64,000 nucleotides of DNA from positions 1-64,000 of the forward strand of contig NMRA01000894.1 of assembly GCA_002633005.1 (NCBI GenBank). The letters are read 5' to 3'. Positions 36,699 to 49,100 of this stretch are shown here, piece by piece (the stretch's first letter is position 1; each line of letters starts with the position of its first letter). The notes beneath the pieces are model-generated. The model was not told the origin of the DNA and did not search any database. It saw only the letters and a program-made list of their open reading frames with translations. The position numbers and the translations under genes are program-made. Source of the stretch: Phoronis australis. Lineage: Eukaryota; Phoronida; Phoronidae.

Positions 36699-39250
36699 TT
36701 ATGCGTCGGAACTATGGACGCCCTGGAATATTGGGAACGTCATTTTGGACACCCTATTTCCGAAATCCTGGATAAAGCCCTGGCTGTACCCTCTGCCCCT
36801 TGCATACCTCACAAGCAAAGAAAACATGAGCATTTGTGTGTGCAAACACAGAAGCGAAATATTATTAAACTTATGTCTAAATTTCTCGTTGTTTAGGAAT
36901 AGACTGCATTTTGATCTGTAAAGGATTATTTCGTGGTTGTGAGGAAGTTGGAACGATGTCAATGGGACTGGCAACTCTTGAGTAGTAGTATGCATTTTAA
37001 AGTTATTTTTTAGAGTGACGATTGAAGTGCTTTCTTTTATTTTGGATAGTAAAGAATTCCAGTTGTCATTACAAGTTAATATGGTAGATTTGCTGAAGGC
37101 TTGGCTGTGGGAAGATGGAATAGTGTGCATATTACTTTGCCGCAGTCCTGGTCTCGTGTTAGGTCTTTTGTAGGAGTCAAAGACGATTTTGTTTGAGTAA
37201 TTGTTTATGTTGGTTAAGACTATGAATGTATACATGGACAAGTGGAGTTTACGACGGGTTGCTAGTTTGGTCCATTTGAGATTGTTTAGAACCTTGATTG
37301 TGTTGGATCCTTTGTATGTCCCTGTTATGGCTAAAGCTGCTTGGTATTGTAGTCTTTATAATTGAAGAAGTATGCCAGCGTTTGCCGATTGGTAGATTAT
37401 GTCACAGTAATCTAGATGTGGAAGAACAAAAGACTTGAACAGAGTTTCAAGATGCATGGAGTTGAGATGACGAGAGACAATTCTAATTGGATTGTTTAAT
37501 TTTTGTACTTTGTGAACGAGTTTGCGACAGTGATGAGTAAATGTAAGCTTATGGTCGAATAGCAAGCCAAGGTGTTTGTGCGTGAACTTGTTGGGGATAA
37601 CTTCCCCATTGAGTGATAATTCCAGCACTGGATTTGTTTGGAATTGAGTATTATTAGACTTAGAAAATATAAAATATAAGATCAACACTTTTTTTCAGGT
37701 TTAAATTTTATCTTCCATTTGCAAGACCAGTCATAGGGTTTGTTTAGGTCAGTTTGCAATTGTAAGGAGTCATGGGGATTCTCTTTTGAGAATGGGAAGA
37801 AAATTGCAGCGTCATCAGCATGAAAGAATGTTTTAGAGTTTATTGTGTCTGGAGCTTACTTTAAACACTTGATGGAACTGTGCTCAACCGCCATCTTCAG
37901 TTGGTCTCCTACTGTCCTTAATGGTTTCGTCCCTAAACCAAGACCATCTCTAGTAGGCAGGACAACAGAGTTGATCACGCTCTGTCTGACGGTTGTTGGT
38001 GTTGTTGCTGTTGGTATTTCATCCAAATCCAACAAGATGCCTGTTCAGCTTCAGTGGCTACGTCGCATAGCAGAGCCTTCTTTCCTGACATGGAGACGCC
38101 AAGGCACCTCGCCATGGTAATGACCGAACTGGCCCGAAAACCCCGGCAGCCGACCTCCACAGGAAAACTCCAACATCTCCAGCCGTTAACATGACAGTCA
38201 TTCCTAAGGTCTGCATATTTCAAGTTCTTTCGCTCGTGTGCCTCTTCCTCATCACTGATGTACAATAAAAAGAGTAAGGGGCCTAGTACGCTATCCTGTG
38301 GTACTCCACCATTTACAAAACCTGGCGTTGATGAGCGAGATAAGACACCCTCTATTAGGACTTTGTAAGTTTGACATTCCAGATATGATTTTAAAAGTGA
38401 GAAGAGAGTTCTGGAAAAACCGTAAGATTGTAATTTATGTAGAAACAGATCATGGGGAACGGTACAAAAGCCGACGCAATGTCTAAGAATACGGATCTCA
38501 CGTTGTATCCTTGCTCAAACTGGAGGTGGATTTCATGTACAATTTCTGTAAGTTGTGACACAGTGCTGTTACCAGGCATGAATCTGAATTGGCGACGATA
38601 TATGAGGTTTTGTGAAGAGATGTGGTCAAACATGTGTTGAGAAATTATTTTTTCTAAAATTTTGGATAGGGTGTTAAGTAGACCTATGGGGCGATAGTTG
38701 GCAATGTCTGTTTTGAAGTTCTTTTTGTGTATTGGTATCATAACACCAAGTTTTCAGTTCAAAGGAAATTTTCCAGATTGTAGTATTTTGTTGTATAATG
38801 TTGTCAAAGGAGCTGTAAGCTCTCTTGCTATTATCTTAATCATTTTATTGGTTATGAGATTGGTACCGTTGTTTTTGTTTTCGACAATATTTTCTAGTAG
38901 TTTTCGGACTTCAGAAGGTTGGTCTTGTATGTCAGAGAGATGTTCTAATGTTCTGTTTGGGAATTTGGGAAAGCTTGTTGTTGGTGCAACGTGATTCTTG
39001 GCCGTGAAGTATTCTAAAAACAACTTTCTTTTTCAGCTTTGAATGATGCCTGAGTGTTGGATTCCTTTGAGTGGATGGTGGGGTATGAAGATTGCTTTAC
39101 ATGTCCTCAAATTTTGTTTATTATATCCCAATATTCCTTTGAATTTTTGGAGACATTGTTGATGTTGGAGATAATTTTCATCTTATAGTCTTGTTTCGTC
39201 TTTTTGTTTAGTTCTTCCATAGTGAGATTCAATAATACATGTACACATCG
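36699..39250 (-). pseudogene. Broken non-LTR retrotransposon (LINE), reverse transcriptase region
   Basis: Reading the minus strand from 39250 down, pieces of one ORF2-type protein appear in order. They are a linker region (KEYWDIINKI), a pre-RT segment, fingers/palm motifs (PIHKKN, NYRPIGLLNTLSKILEKII), motif A (VFLDIASAF, lacking the usual final Asp), SSTPGFVNGGVPQDSVLGP, the catalytic box HADD in place of the usual YADD/FADD (about 37820), and a thumb region (HKHLGLLFDHKLTFTHH). Near the end comes TRPGLRQS, a phrase common at LINE C-termini. The frame is broken by frameshifts (near 38466 and 37690) and by a 0.4-kb insertion at 37853-38250. No endonuclease domain is seen, so the copy is 5'-truncated. 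The type resembles the CR1/L2/jockey group; the exact clade is uncertain. Confidence 0.85.
37853..38250 (-). mobile_element. Second retroelement fragment inserted in the LINE reverse transcriptase
   Basis: The LINE reads ...LLFLLYISD at 38259-38251 and resumes PDTINSK...HADD from 37852, so the intervening ~398 bp is foreign. Its minus strand encodes NGWRCWSFPVEVGCRGF followed by a region ending ASCWIWMK. That pattern is typical of the sequence after the RT domain in another group of retroelements. The LINE is therefore interrupted between RT motif B and the catalytic box. No target duplication was evident. Confidence 0.65.
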
Positions 39251-39259
39251 TTGTGTACA

Positions 39260-40460
39260 ATGGAGCACCCAGGACAGATTTAATGAAAAACCGTTTGTAA
39301 TCATAAACTTACGTATTAAGCGCGATGACACTGTTACATCTATGCAGCAGTATGACAATAATAGAGGATGAACAAGAACTAGTTACAAAGACTGTGAACA
39401 TGTGGACAGTAGCACCCATAACTTGTAGTGCAGTGGTGAGGTATTGCACCAGTGTTCAATTTTTGGCTCAAAAGAAAGGCAAAATTGCCATGTAAGTCCG
39501 TAAAAGACATAGTAGCTATTGTTATTCTGTTATTGGTTGTAAAAATAGAACTTAGCAGTGCTATCGGAAAGCAAGGTTTGTTTGTAAACAGTCGTGTCCT
39601 TTACTGAGGTGCAATGAATGGTTTGTAATCATTTGGGTGTGCCCGCGTAACATCATGTACAAAGTATGCATGTATTTTCTCTTGACAAAACACCAGCAAA
39701 ATGTGACAAAACAATGGCAATAATTGCCATGAAGCTGAGTACCAACTTTGGCAGTGACAGGCCCTAACTGAAGTATATATGCGATGGATGGCAAAGGGAG
39801 TGAAATTAAGTCGACAGACTGACACCCAGGCCATTAAGCAGACAGACTGACGTCACCAAGGCTAAACACCAGTATAAAACTGGCCAGCCTACCCCCAGCA
39901 TCCGCGAAAAAATGGACCGCCGGGACACGAATAAAAATAACACTTTGAATCTACATAAAGACGCGGTGCACTATCTGGCACAAAGTTGGTGCCAAAATGG
40001 GTGCAACGAAAGTCTGTAGTGAAACGGAAGCGACTGAGTTCAAGTGAATTTTCCGTTTTATGTTATAGATAGCCCGAGTTTCATCTCAACAGGATATTGA
40101 CAGCGTCTCAGCCTGGCGTGATACAAATAAATCACTATTAATGGCTTCCAAAGGCAAAACCCAAATGGGACGTCGTGTTCAATTCAGCAAAACTTGTCTC
40201 TTGAAAGGAAAAGTTGCTACCGAGATATGCTGGTACAGAGCATTTGTATACAGGGAAAGTTATGAACCACTGTTCATCAGCATGCATTGATCAGGTTCAT
40301 CGGCGTTTACTCCGCAGCTGTAATGGTAAAATTAGAGGTAAGTAGGCGCCTAAAGCCCATCATATCACCGTGAGCACTGAATTTCAAAGTGCATAGAACT
40401 CGTACAACCTGGCTCACAAACATGTAGGCTTATTTTTGACTCACGAGTGGGTATTTACAA
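39260..40460. other. Intergenic stretch with nothing recognised
   Basis: Only short overlapping frames without family motifs; some sequence next to 39260 may be the 5' remnant of the LINE. Confidence 0.4.
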
Positions 40461-40468
40461 AGAGTCTG

Positions 40469-40620
40469 CAGTGGCGGATCTTGGTCGGAGAAAGAGGGTC
40501 AAACCACACCTATTTGAAGCCAAAGGTCCGCATGCATTTCAAGTGGTCTCTGAAAGGTGCCCATGCATACAGGACAATAGGAGTGTCGGGGCCTTTGCCA
40601 ACCCCTTTATCCACCTATGG
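40469..40620. mobile_element. Degenerate hAT-like MITE
   Basis: The left end is the intact hAT-type terminus CAGTGGCGGATC. About 150 bp later the sequence tttatccacctatg resembles a decayed inverse of it. No matching 8-bp target duplication remains. It is related in its ends to the element at 10858-11046. Confidence 0.45.
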
Positions 40621-40889
40621 TACATGTGACACCATAATATGGCACAATAACTGATTTCTTATCTTGAATTAATAAAAATTCCATTACTCCACGAGCATAT
40701 GCCTGGTGATAATGCACGCGGAAATGTTCGACAACAAATGCTGTCAGCATAGCGCATTGATGCAGTAAGGTATCGTATCGAGACTACGAAGAATTGTTCT
40801 TTCTCCCAATACCATTCACGGTGTCCTGTTTCGGTGACTTCGTAAGAAATTCGCAGTCAAAGCACAAAAATGTTCACAAAAAACCGACA

Positions 40890-41068
40890 CACTTTTATCT
40901 TGGACCACTCGAGGTCAAGGACGGTACAGAAATTGCTGATGAGTTACGGAAGTACTCAATAGTTTTTCTACTGGCGGCTAAGTGTACAGTTATCGACATC
41001 GTGACTTTACGCGACAAACCGGCAATTTCCGTACCGTCCTTGACCTCAAGCGGTCCAAGATAAAAGTG
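40890..41068. repeat. Foldback inverted repeat: 47-bp arms, 85-bp loop
   Basis: Arms 40890-40936 and 41022-41068 are inverse copies with 3 mismatches in 47. The left arm begins cacttttatcttggacc and the right arm ends ggtccaagataaaagtg. All three differences are transitions. No TSD or known element end was identified, so this is either a MITE-like foldback or an inverted duplication. Confidence 0.85.
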
Positions 41069-41228
41069 AAGCACCCGTGGAATTTCAAGTCCGAAGTGTC
41101 ATACCTTGTAGTATTATATATAGTGTATTGGGGACGATCAGAAGCTGAGGACGCCTATGCTATATACCGTCACATGTCATATGATCATTCATACGCATAC
41201 GATACGGTGCGTAGACTACAGTCAAGTG

Positions 41229-42030
41229 ACCTAATTATCGGACGTTTTGGCACATTTTGCATTATATTTAATTGAAAATCACTACGGACTGTTGTAAATT
41301 CTTTGCTGAAATAAAGACTTACCTTTATAGAATTGTTGTGTTACTATATCTTGTCACCGAAAGCCACATTTATGTTCCGACTGAACTTTAAAAAACACAA
41401 CAAGCAAACCTTCGGAGAACCTAAATATCGGAAACCATGTTTCCCCATACGCCACACCGCGGAAAACTGACTAACCACGTAATGGCCGCGGGCACCTTGT
41501 AGCCAAATTTCAGCTCGAGTGTTTTCACATCTATGCTGCTAGAACACAGGTCCATTCGCAACAAACTTATCCATCAAATGAAATCTGATGACGGCGCCAA
41601 GTCATTTCGATGAATTAGCGCAGACGACTAAAGCACGTGCAAACAGACTGCAGTTTTTAGTATCACTTTGGCTTCTTGATATTACACCCGCACGTGCGCG
41701 GTCGGGGTTTGACTTGAGTTTAAAAACAAACGAAAAAATGGAACAGTGACATATTGTCAGTTCAATGAGAAAGTTTCATTGTGGAAAAAGATTTTATTTT
41801 CAACTTTTATAATCGATTTATTCGATCGTCCATTTTAGGCCGACTTGGGGGTCTAAATTGCACCCTCTCTCGGTGAAATCAAAACGAGGCAACGCTGTAA
41901 AAAACGAGACGGTGCCGGACATTGAATGCATTACAACGGAACAACAATTGGTGTCATTTAATTCTCAGATTATGCTTCAAGTAAGATTTTTTGAAATGTC
42001 CGATATTTAGGTTCCGTCCGATAATTAGGT
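41229..42030. mobile_element. Candidate TIR element with doubled inverted ends
   Basis: CCTAATTATCGGAC (41229-41242) and GTCCGATAATTAGG (42017-42030) are perfect inverses. Just inside lie a second related pair, AACCTAAATATCGG (about 41419) and CCGATATTTAGGTT (about 42000). The ~800-bp body has no transposase. Target duplications are not clear. Confidence 0.4.
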
Positions 42031-42049
42031 ACACTATGTGTACCGTAGA

Positions 42050-42195
42050 TGCTACGTCAAAATGAAAAAAGGTGGTTGCTGTGGTTGGATGCAACTACCT
42101 GCGCTTAATTCCCACTATACCGTAACTTACGGTGGGTAGGCGCTACATTGAAAAGCAAAAAGGTGGTTGGCTGCGTCTATGTGCGCTTGCGCCCC
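42050..42195. repeat. Diverged direct duplication with a 7-bp perfect palindrome between copies
   Basis: The phrase gctacgtcaaaatgaaaaaa plus ggtggttgct recurs as gctacattgaaaagcaaaaa plus ggtggttggct about 100 bp later. Between them, ACCGTAA-c-TTACGGT (42119-42133) is the tip sequence of the TACCGTAA TIR family placed tail to tail. Confidence 0.5.
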
Positions 42196-42807
42196 ACTAA
42201 AGCACTGACTCTACCTTTCTATCAGATCTATCCGCTCGTCTTTGCTAAGATGTCCCAGGGGAGTGCCAAATTGATTTTTACTTCCGGATGAAAAAATTTC
42301 ACAGTGGATTTTTTTATCGACAAATGATCAAAGAAGATGGAATTGAATCAGATCGTTGACCTTATTTAACAAATCACACATGATAAAATACAAAAGACAA
42401 ACGTTTATAATTTTCGATGTCGATCAAGATGTGTATTATTATCCGCGCGCACATCACATGACCAGTCATCTGCTGATAGTAAACAAGGCGCGGGACGAGT
42501 AGATGAGGTGCTTCTTCAAAATTGAGTCTGGAACCAACGCATCCTTCCTGTGTGGGACGTATATATTTTTAAAGCCAATTTGTTTCAGTAATAGTCAATG
42601 TGGACGGATTATGTGGAAGCATTAGAACTGCAGTGCATAATGGTGTTATATCAAAACATAAAAAATCAAGGATCGCATCTTTACTCAAACTCGACAAAAA
42701 CGAACTGATACTGTTTAGTGTCTAGTGATAGCCAGGGCCTCTTATGTCGAAGTGGTGACTGGATCTGATTACGTAATAAGTTATCCCTATCTACAATTGG
42801 ATTAAAC

Positions 42808-42813
42808 CACGTG
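42808..42813. promoter_or_regulatory. E-box (CACGTG) upstream of cystinosin, CLEAR/M-box-like
   Basis: ACCACGTGAT lies about 370 bp upstream of the cystinosin ATG. Lysosomal genes in vertebrates are commonly driven by TFEB/MITF through GTCACGTGAC-type (CLEAR) sites. The core and one flank match. A single hexamer also occurs by chance. Confidence 0.35.
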
Positions 42814-43177
42814 ATTCAGATCCCCGGGACAGCCTACAGTTATCTGACTTTAGAAGCAGATAGTGGTTACAGAGATTAAGTGCTCTACAATCTACCCCCT
42901 CCCCCGTGGGATTTCTCTGATCTGGATACTACTGTACAACTAGCCCTCCTCCACGATCTCGAGTCAAATCTCTGGATGAACTTGACCGAATGACCTGGCT
43001 TTTCAGTGACTGTGATTGTATCTACAACAGAAGTTCACTCGGACTAATCATGCGTTACAGTATAACTGACAGTTTTATTTCTGGCTGATAAGAAGCTTGA
43101 TTACTTGTTATAGTCAACAGGTCACGTTGTAGTGACAAGTTTTATAAATTGTGCCAGTTGAAGCAAATTATTGAGGG

Positions 43178-46100
43178 ATGGAGACAGTCGTGCTAAGTTT
43201 CAACAAAGCTGCTGCGTGTTTGTTGCTGCTTTTGACAACAGCATGCAATGTGGAGGTTCATTGTCTCGTCGATGAAGGAAGTACGTTCTCTCCTGTTATC
43301 TGCCATGAAGTTCTTGTGCTTGAAAATTTTTAAACTTGCTGTAAACCTGTCTTCTCACTTTTGATGGGATCAGGCCACTTCAATATCTAGGGAAATCATA
43401 CCCATTTCATTTTAAACAAGTGTTAAATTAGGATATTAAACCCTGTTTTGATGATTACAGCCAATCCTCATTCAGGCACTTCTAATGCATCATTGGCACC
43501 AGTCTTGAAAGATAAAAGCAGGAATCTACAAAAAATTATGCTATCTATGTCACACATTGAGTATTATGGTTCTTGGTGGCTGGTCTTTCTCCACAGTTGC
43601 CTTGCAATTCACTAAGAGCATAGGCCACGCTTCCATTTTGCAGACGTTGAAATGGGTTCTTAAATTTTCCTTCCAACTTTTGAGGGTTGTCAAGAGTTAT
43701 CAAGCATTATTTTGTTTCAGGGAATTGGATGGGAATGTCGTTTTTAACGTATTTTAGGACCAAATTGGGTTTGGTATCATTTAAGTAATGTTCAAATCAA
43801 AATAATCTTTGTATTTTTGTTAAATGGCTCAATGAAAATGAACATTATATAAGCCAAATGGTAGTTTATTAGGGTATGAGTTTGCCTGGGTTCATGTTGT
43901 TTGGTTTGGTCAGACTTGATTTAAATCAATGACCAGTGCTGTAAAACTGCTTACTCATGTTGCAAGTCACTTTGGCTTGAGAATTGAACCAACTTTTCAT
44001 TTCTTGGCCTAAACCAACTTTTCATTTCTTGGCCTAAACCAACTTTTCATTTCTTGGCCTAAGACTCAAGGCATAAAATGATCCACCAGATCAAGCCGGC
44101 TTATTGAGGTGAAGGTGTCAAGCAGTTCTTCCAAAGATAAGAAATTAATTGGAGAAAGAGATCACATGTGGCCCAACTTTAGATTACTTGCTGGTGTTTG
44201 TCAGAAGGCAGGTTTTGAACTGTTTTAATTGTTGAAAATATTTTTCTAATTGAAATAGTTAAGTGTACTCAGCATTTAACCTGCTTAAAGTTCAACAATT
44301 TGCAATGCTTTTGTCAACTCGCAGTGATTTTGTGTTTGTTAGAAAGGATGTTTGTTACTCAAAAATGTGTTGGAGTCTCCCAACTACTGACCTTGAAATC
44401 TTTCTTGACAAAATACTATTATGCTACTTATATAATGCGTGTTAAGCAGTCATCTATCATTGTTACAGATTCTACCAGAGCCAATACAACTGTACATTTT
44501 TCAACTTCAAGCATTGAACTTCAGCTTGGAAACTCGCAAAACCTAACCATAACACCAAGGTTTGTAATAGGATTTCATGGAAGACATTCTGAGAATGTAG
44601 CACACAACTGACAAAATTTCAGTATGAGGTAGGCCTACTCATTTTCATGCCCAGGTATTACATTGCTGTAGATTTTGAATGGGTGGATGGGACCCTTTAT
44701 ACTCTGTGTAATTATGTGTACATATTGAGATATATTTTAATTTTGAAGTAAATTTCATCTTAAAATTACTTAGTCCGAAAAGGTTATTGTATTTTTTATG
44801 TCAAATTTCAATGTTTATTTTTGCACTTTCCAAGGTTTCAATATTATTGGACTTAAATTTTCAAAATTTTTCTCGGTACAGACTCTAATTTTCATTTTAC
44901 AAATGTACTTTTCTAATTTTAACCTTCTATTAGTACTCTGAACTTTTTACAATTTGAAAGTCCTACACAGTAAGAATTGTGTTTTATAAAAATTATTGGA
45001 TCTGCACAACTCAGTTACTGAGTGTGTTTGCATACGAAACTCATTGTCAGGCAGGAGTGTGCCTGAAGATTCATACCACTTGCGACAAAATGGATGCCAT
45101 TTGAGGTCACTAAGCATACGAGACCATGTAATCTAACTCATGTTCAGTCTCAATGCTTTCAGTGTTGTCTGTGGCTACAATTGGACAGCTGCTCTGTGAA
45201 GTAAGCCCTCATCAGATTTCTTTCAGTTGTAATGAAATGAGCTAAGGATCATTTGTTGGTAGTCATTTTGTCAACACACTAGCTGCTTTCAGTGTGTCTA
45301 TGTCTATGTCTACTATTGGAGAGCTGCTCTGTGGATTAAGCCCCATCAGATTTCTTTCTGTCAGTTGTAACGAAATGAACTAAAGATAATTTGCAGGTAG
45401 TCAATTTTACTAGTATGTATAGTCAAATTTTCAACAAATCATGATCAAAAAATGTAGTTTTCCTCTTCAGTCCCTCAAAACAACTACGAGGTTTAAGAAA
45501 ATGCAATACTCTCAGCATGGTAGTTTCTAGTCAGCCTGGACACAAATATGAATGAAAAGCGTAATATATTTTTCTGTTTATTACGTTAAGACGTTAAGAA
45601 TTTCATTTTCTGTACTCTGTTGCAGTTCACCTTTGGACAGAGATGCAGTTTTGATATTCAACTATCAAATCGACAAATCCATCGATCCGACCCAGGGGGC
45701 ACATGTTGTCATTCGGCCACTAGAAAACATCACTATACCTGCCCTCTCAAGTCAGCCTGTGGTCGTATCCGTCAAGTCTAACAGTCCCGGTCATGTGACT
45801 ATTGGTGTGAATTCGTCTTCCTCAGAACTTCACGAGTAAGCGAGAGGGAATTATTTTTTTTCCGTGCTTAGTGTAGAAACAAATGTCAGAGACCAGTTTT
45901 GTAGCCTTGTGACCATAAGTGACAATTTATACACTCCTTGGTTATTCTGCTGGCATACAGCCTCACATTCACACGTTATACAGGCATCCAATCCATGCAT
46001 GTGTGCGTACGTTGACTTAATGTCAAATCAAGCTGAAAAGGACTACCATGACAAAACATCACAGGAACTACAACCACTTTTTGTTAGTCAGATCCAGCAA

Positions 46101-49100
46101 TGTCGGCGGATTCACGCCATTGTCGTAGCCAATTGGGCTATGCATGTGTTTGGCACACTTGGCTTCGACGGAGGGACGCTTGCAATAAGTAATGATACAC
46201 AGAAACTACGAAGGAGCTGAAAATTCTTGAGGCTCTACATATCAATTGGTGTAAGCACACCACAGGTTGTCATTGTTAGTCTAGTCTATTGTTACTCCCT
46301 TGTAACTGACTGTGTCTGTGTATCATTACTTGGTGTTGGGCGTAGCAAGGTGGCCACTGTTTTTTCTTCTGAGGATGGTGTTTTAATAAACGCCGAAACA
46401 TTTTTAAATCCATTGTTGTTTTTATTAACACATGCTGCTACCCCGGTACTTGCTATCATGGAAATTTGCTTAATCGTGGAAAGGCGTACTACTCTAAAGT
46501 CTGTGGTCATTTATTGAAGATTTAAATGAATCTTCACTATGAATGGTAAAATCTTTTAGTGTATGAAATGGCGATCAAATGGAATTCTATTTTTGGATTT
46601 TTTATTAAAATAAAAAGCATGAAATGAATGCTTTGTCAATTTTAGGTCAATATGTAACTTACAACCATACATTGTCTTGACAAGTTGTATTCACAACATG
46701 TAACTTACAACCTTAGGTATTCACAACAATGCCAGAATCCTAAAAAAGGTGAAAATGTATTATATCTCAAATGTTTTTTTCCAAAATTGGTGAGATTTTA
46801 CTGAATTTTAAAAGTGACAACAACTTCATCAAATTCTGCCAAACGCTTTTCTGTACAACTGTAATTTTTTCCTATCTCCAGCTTGTACCAATCCTTCTGT
46901 AAAGTGACAGTGAAGCGCTCACACGCTCTAGTCATTGTCAACCAAGTAATTGGATGGATCTACTTTGTCGCTTGGACGATTTCGTTTTACCCTCAGGTCA
47001 TTGAAAATTTTAGAAGAAAAAGGTAAGTGAAATAATTCTCATTTAACGGAGAACTGCATGACTTGAGGAATACAAAGTCAATAAACTAATGTAATTGGCT
47101 ACCTTCGTTACCAAAGATCAAATTTCTTCAAGAACTTTTCACTATTATTGTATACCTAAAATATCCTTGATGTTCCCAACTCGAAATAGAACTCAAAAGT
47201 ATTTTTCTCATTTTTGTTGTACTTTTTGTGAACTCGATATAAGTGTCTATTGTATTCTGCTTAAGTACAACATTAGAGTTTACATAGGCTAGTGACCCCT
47301 AGATTAAAGGTACAAACTTGAGTAAAAACTCAAGATTTTGAGAAAACTGAAAATTTTGAGTTCATATTCGAAGTTAAAGCTTTAATTCTCAGGTGATCAA
47401 GTACAAGCTAGGATTAGACTGTGAACCACGTGAGCCATAAAGTAGTCTAGTACACAATAATGAACACTTATCGTGATATCGCACAAAATGAGAATGGAAA
47501 ATATCAAAAATAATTTTGACTACTAAGTTTAGGCCCTGAGTGGATGTTTGTGATCATGTGACTTTTTTCTCTAAAAATTGTACAAATTATGTTTCTGTTT
47601 TTATAGTGATCCATGACAGCGACATCCTGTTGCCCCCATCTTGTTCGATTCTATAGCCAAACAACAAGTTGGGAAGTTTACCCCCATAGCCAATATCTTA
47701 CATGACTGATTAACTCCATTCTGGCAGTTAGGGTTGGAGGGCCAGCTCCATGTTGTGAACACATCCACTAAAACAAGAAACTGTAGGAACACTGCATTTA
47801 TCCACCTTCACTCTTATCAGGCTTCTATTGTGAGTCAGCATGCGTGAATAATTGGCTGATAAGCCACCTCTGGAACTACTTTGGGCTGAATGGATGACCA
47901 GGCCATAAAATGATAATTAGCCAAGACCAGTTACTATAATGCAACAAAGAACAANNNNNNNNNNNNNNNNNNNNNNNNNNNNNNNNNNNNNNNNNNNNNN
48001 NNNNNNNNNNNNNNNNNNNNNNNNNNNNNNNNNNNNNNNNNNNNNNNNNNNNNNNNNNNNNNNNNNNNNNNNNNNNNNNNNNNNNNNNNNNNNNNNNNNN
48101 NNNNNNNNNNNNNNNNNNNNNNNNNNNNNNNNNNNNNNNNNNNNNNNNNNNNNNNNNNNNNNNNNNNNNNNNNNNNNNNNNNNNNNNNNNNNNNNNNNNN
48201 NNNNNNNNNNNNNNNNNNNNNNNNNNNNNNNNNNNNNNNNNNNNNNNNNNNNNNNNNNNNNNNNNNNNNNNNNNNNNNNNNNNNNNNNNNNNNNNNNNNN
48301 NNNNNNNNNNNNNNNNNNNNNNNNNNNNNNNNNNNNNNNNNNNNNNNNNNNNNNNNNNNNNNNNNNNNNNNNNNNNNNNNNNNNNNNNNNNNNNNNNNNN
48401 NNNNNNNNNNNNNNNNNNNNNNNNNNNNNNNNNNNNNNNNNNNNNNNNNNNNNNNNNNNNNNNNNNNNNNNNNNNNNNNNNNNNNNNNNNNNNNNNNNNN
48501 NNNNNNNNNNNNNNNNNNNNNNNNNNNNNNNNNNNNNNNNNNNNNNNNNNNNNNNNNNNNNNNNNNNNNNNNNNNNNNNNNNNNNNNNNNNNNNNNNNNN
48601 NNNNNNNNNNNNNNNNNNNNNNNNNNNNNNNNNNNNNNNNGTACAGTTGTTAGGCTAGACTGTAATCAGCTGATCATATCCGCATGAGCGAAGTCAATTA
48701 TCCTCGCTCGTGACTCGATGAATAGAGCAGCTTGGCGGCATCCCTTTGAGCATGAGCCGAGCGCGTCTCAGCCAAGGTGGATAAATACGGTTTAGTTCAA
48801 TTTTCCATACCCCGCCGTTTACCTTAAACACCGGGGTTAGAACCAATTTTATTTAGTGGGAATGTTCATAGCATGCTCTTTTGTTCGATAATTGCTCTAA
48901 TCTCCGATCAGATCATATCTAGCCTGACTGGGCTGGGCTGATAAAAATGAAAGTTAAGTTATAACATATTTGAGCTTAAACCAATAGCATTTCTGAATTC
49001 CTTATCAAATGCTGATCATGTTCCGTTTTTGAATCACCAAAATCGCCCAACTACAACAGAAGTAAGACAATTTATTCTGTCCAAAGGCACTGGGTTTACT

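Noticed and set aside
36591-36921. Plus-strand frames of 92-101 residues overlapping the LINE 3' end
   Set aside because: They are antisense to the LINE C-terminal region, which has the recognisable TRPGLRQS phrase; treated as shadows.
47939-48658. 239-residue frame at 47939
   Set aside because: It is almost entirely assembly-gap N.
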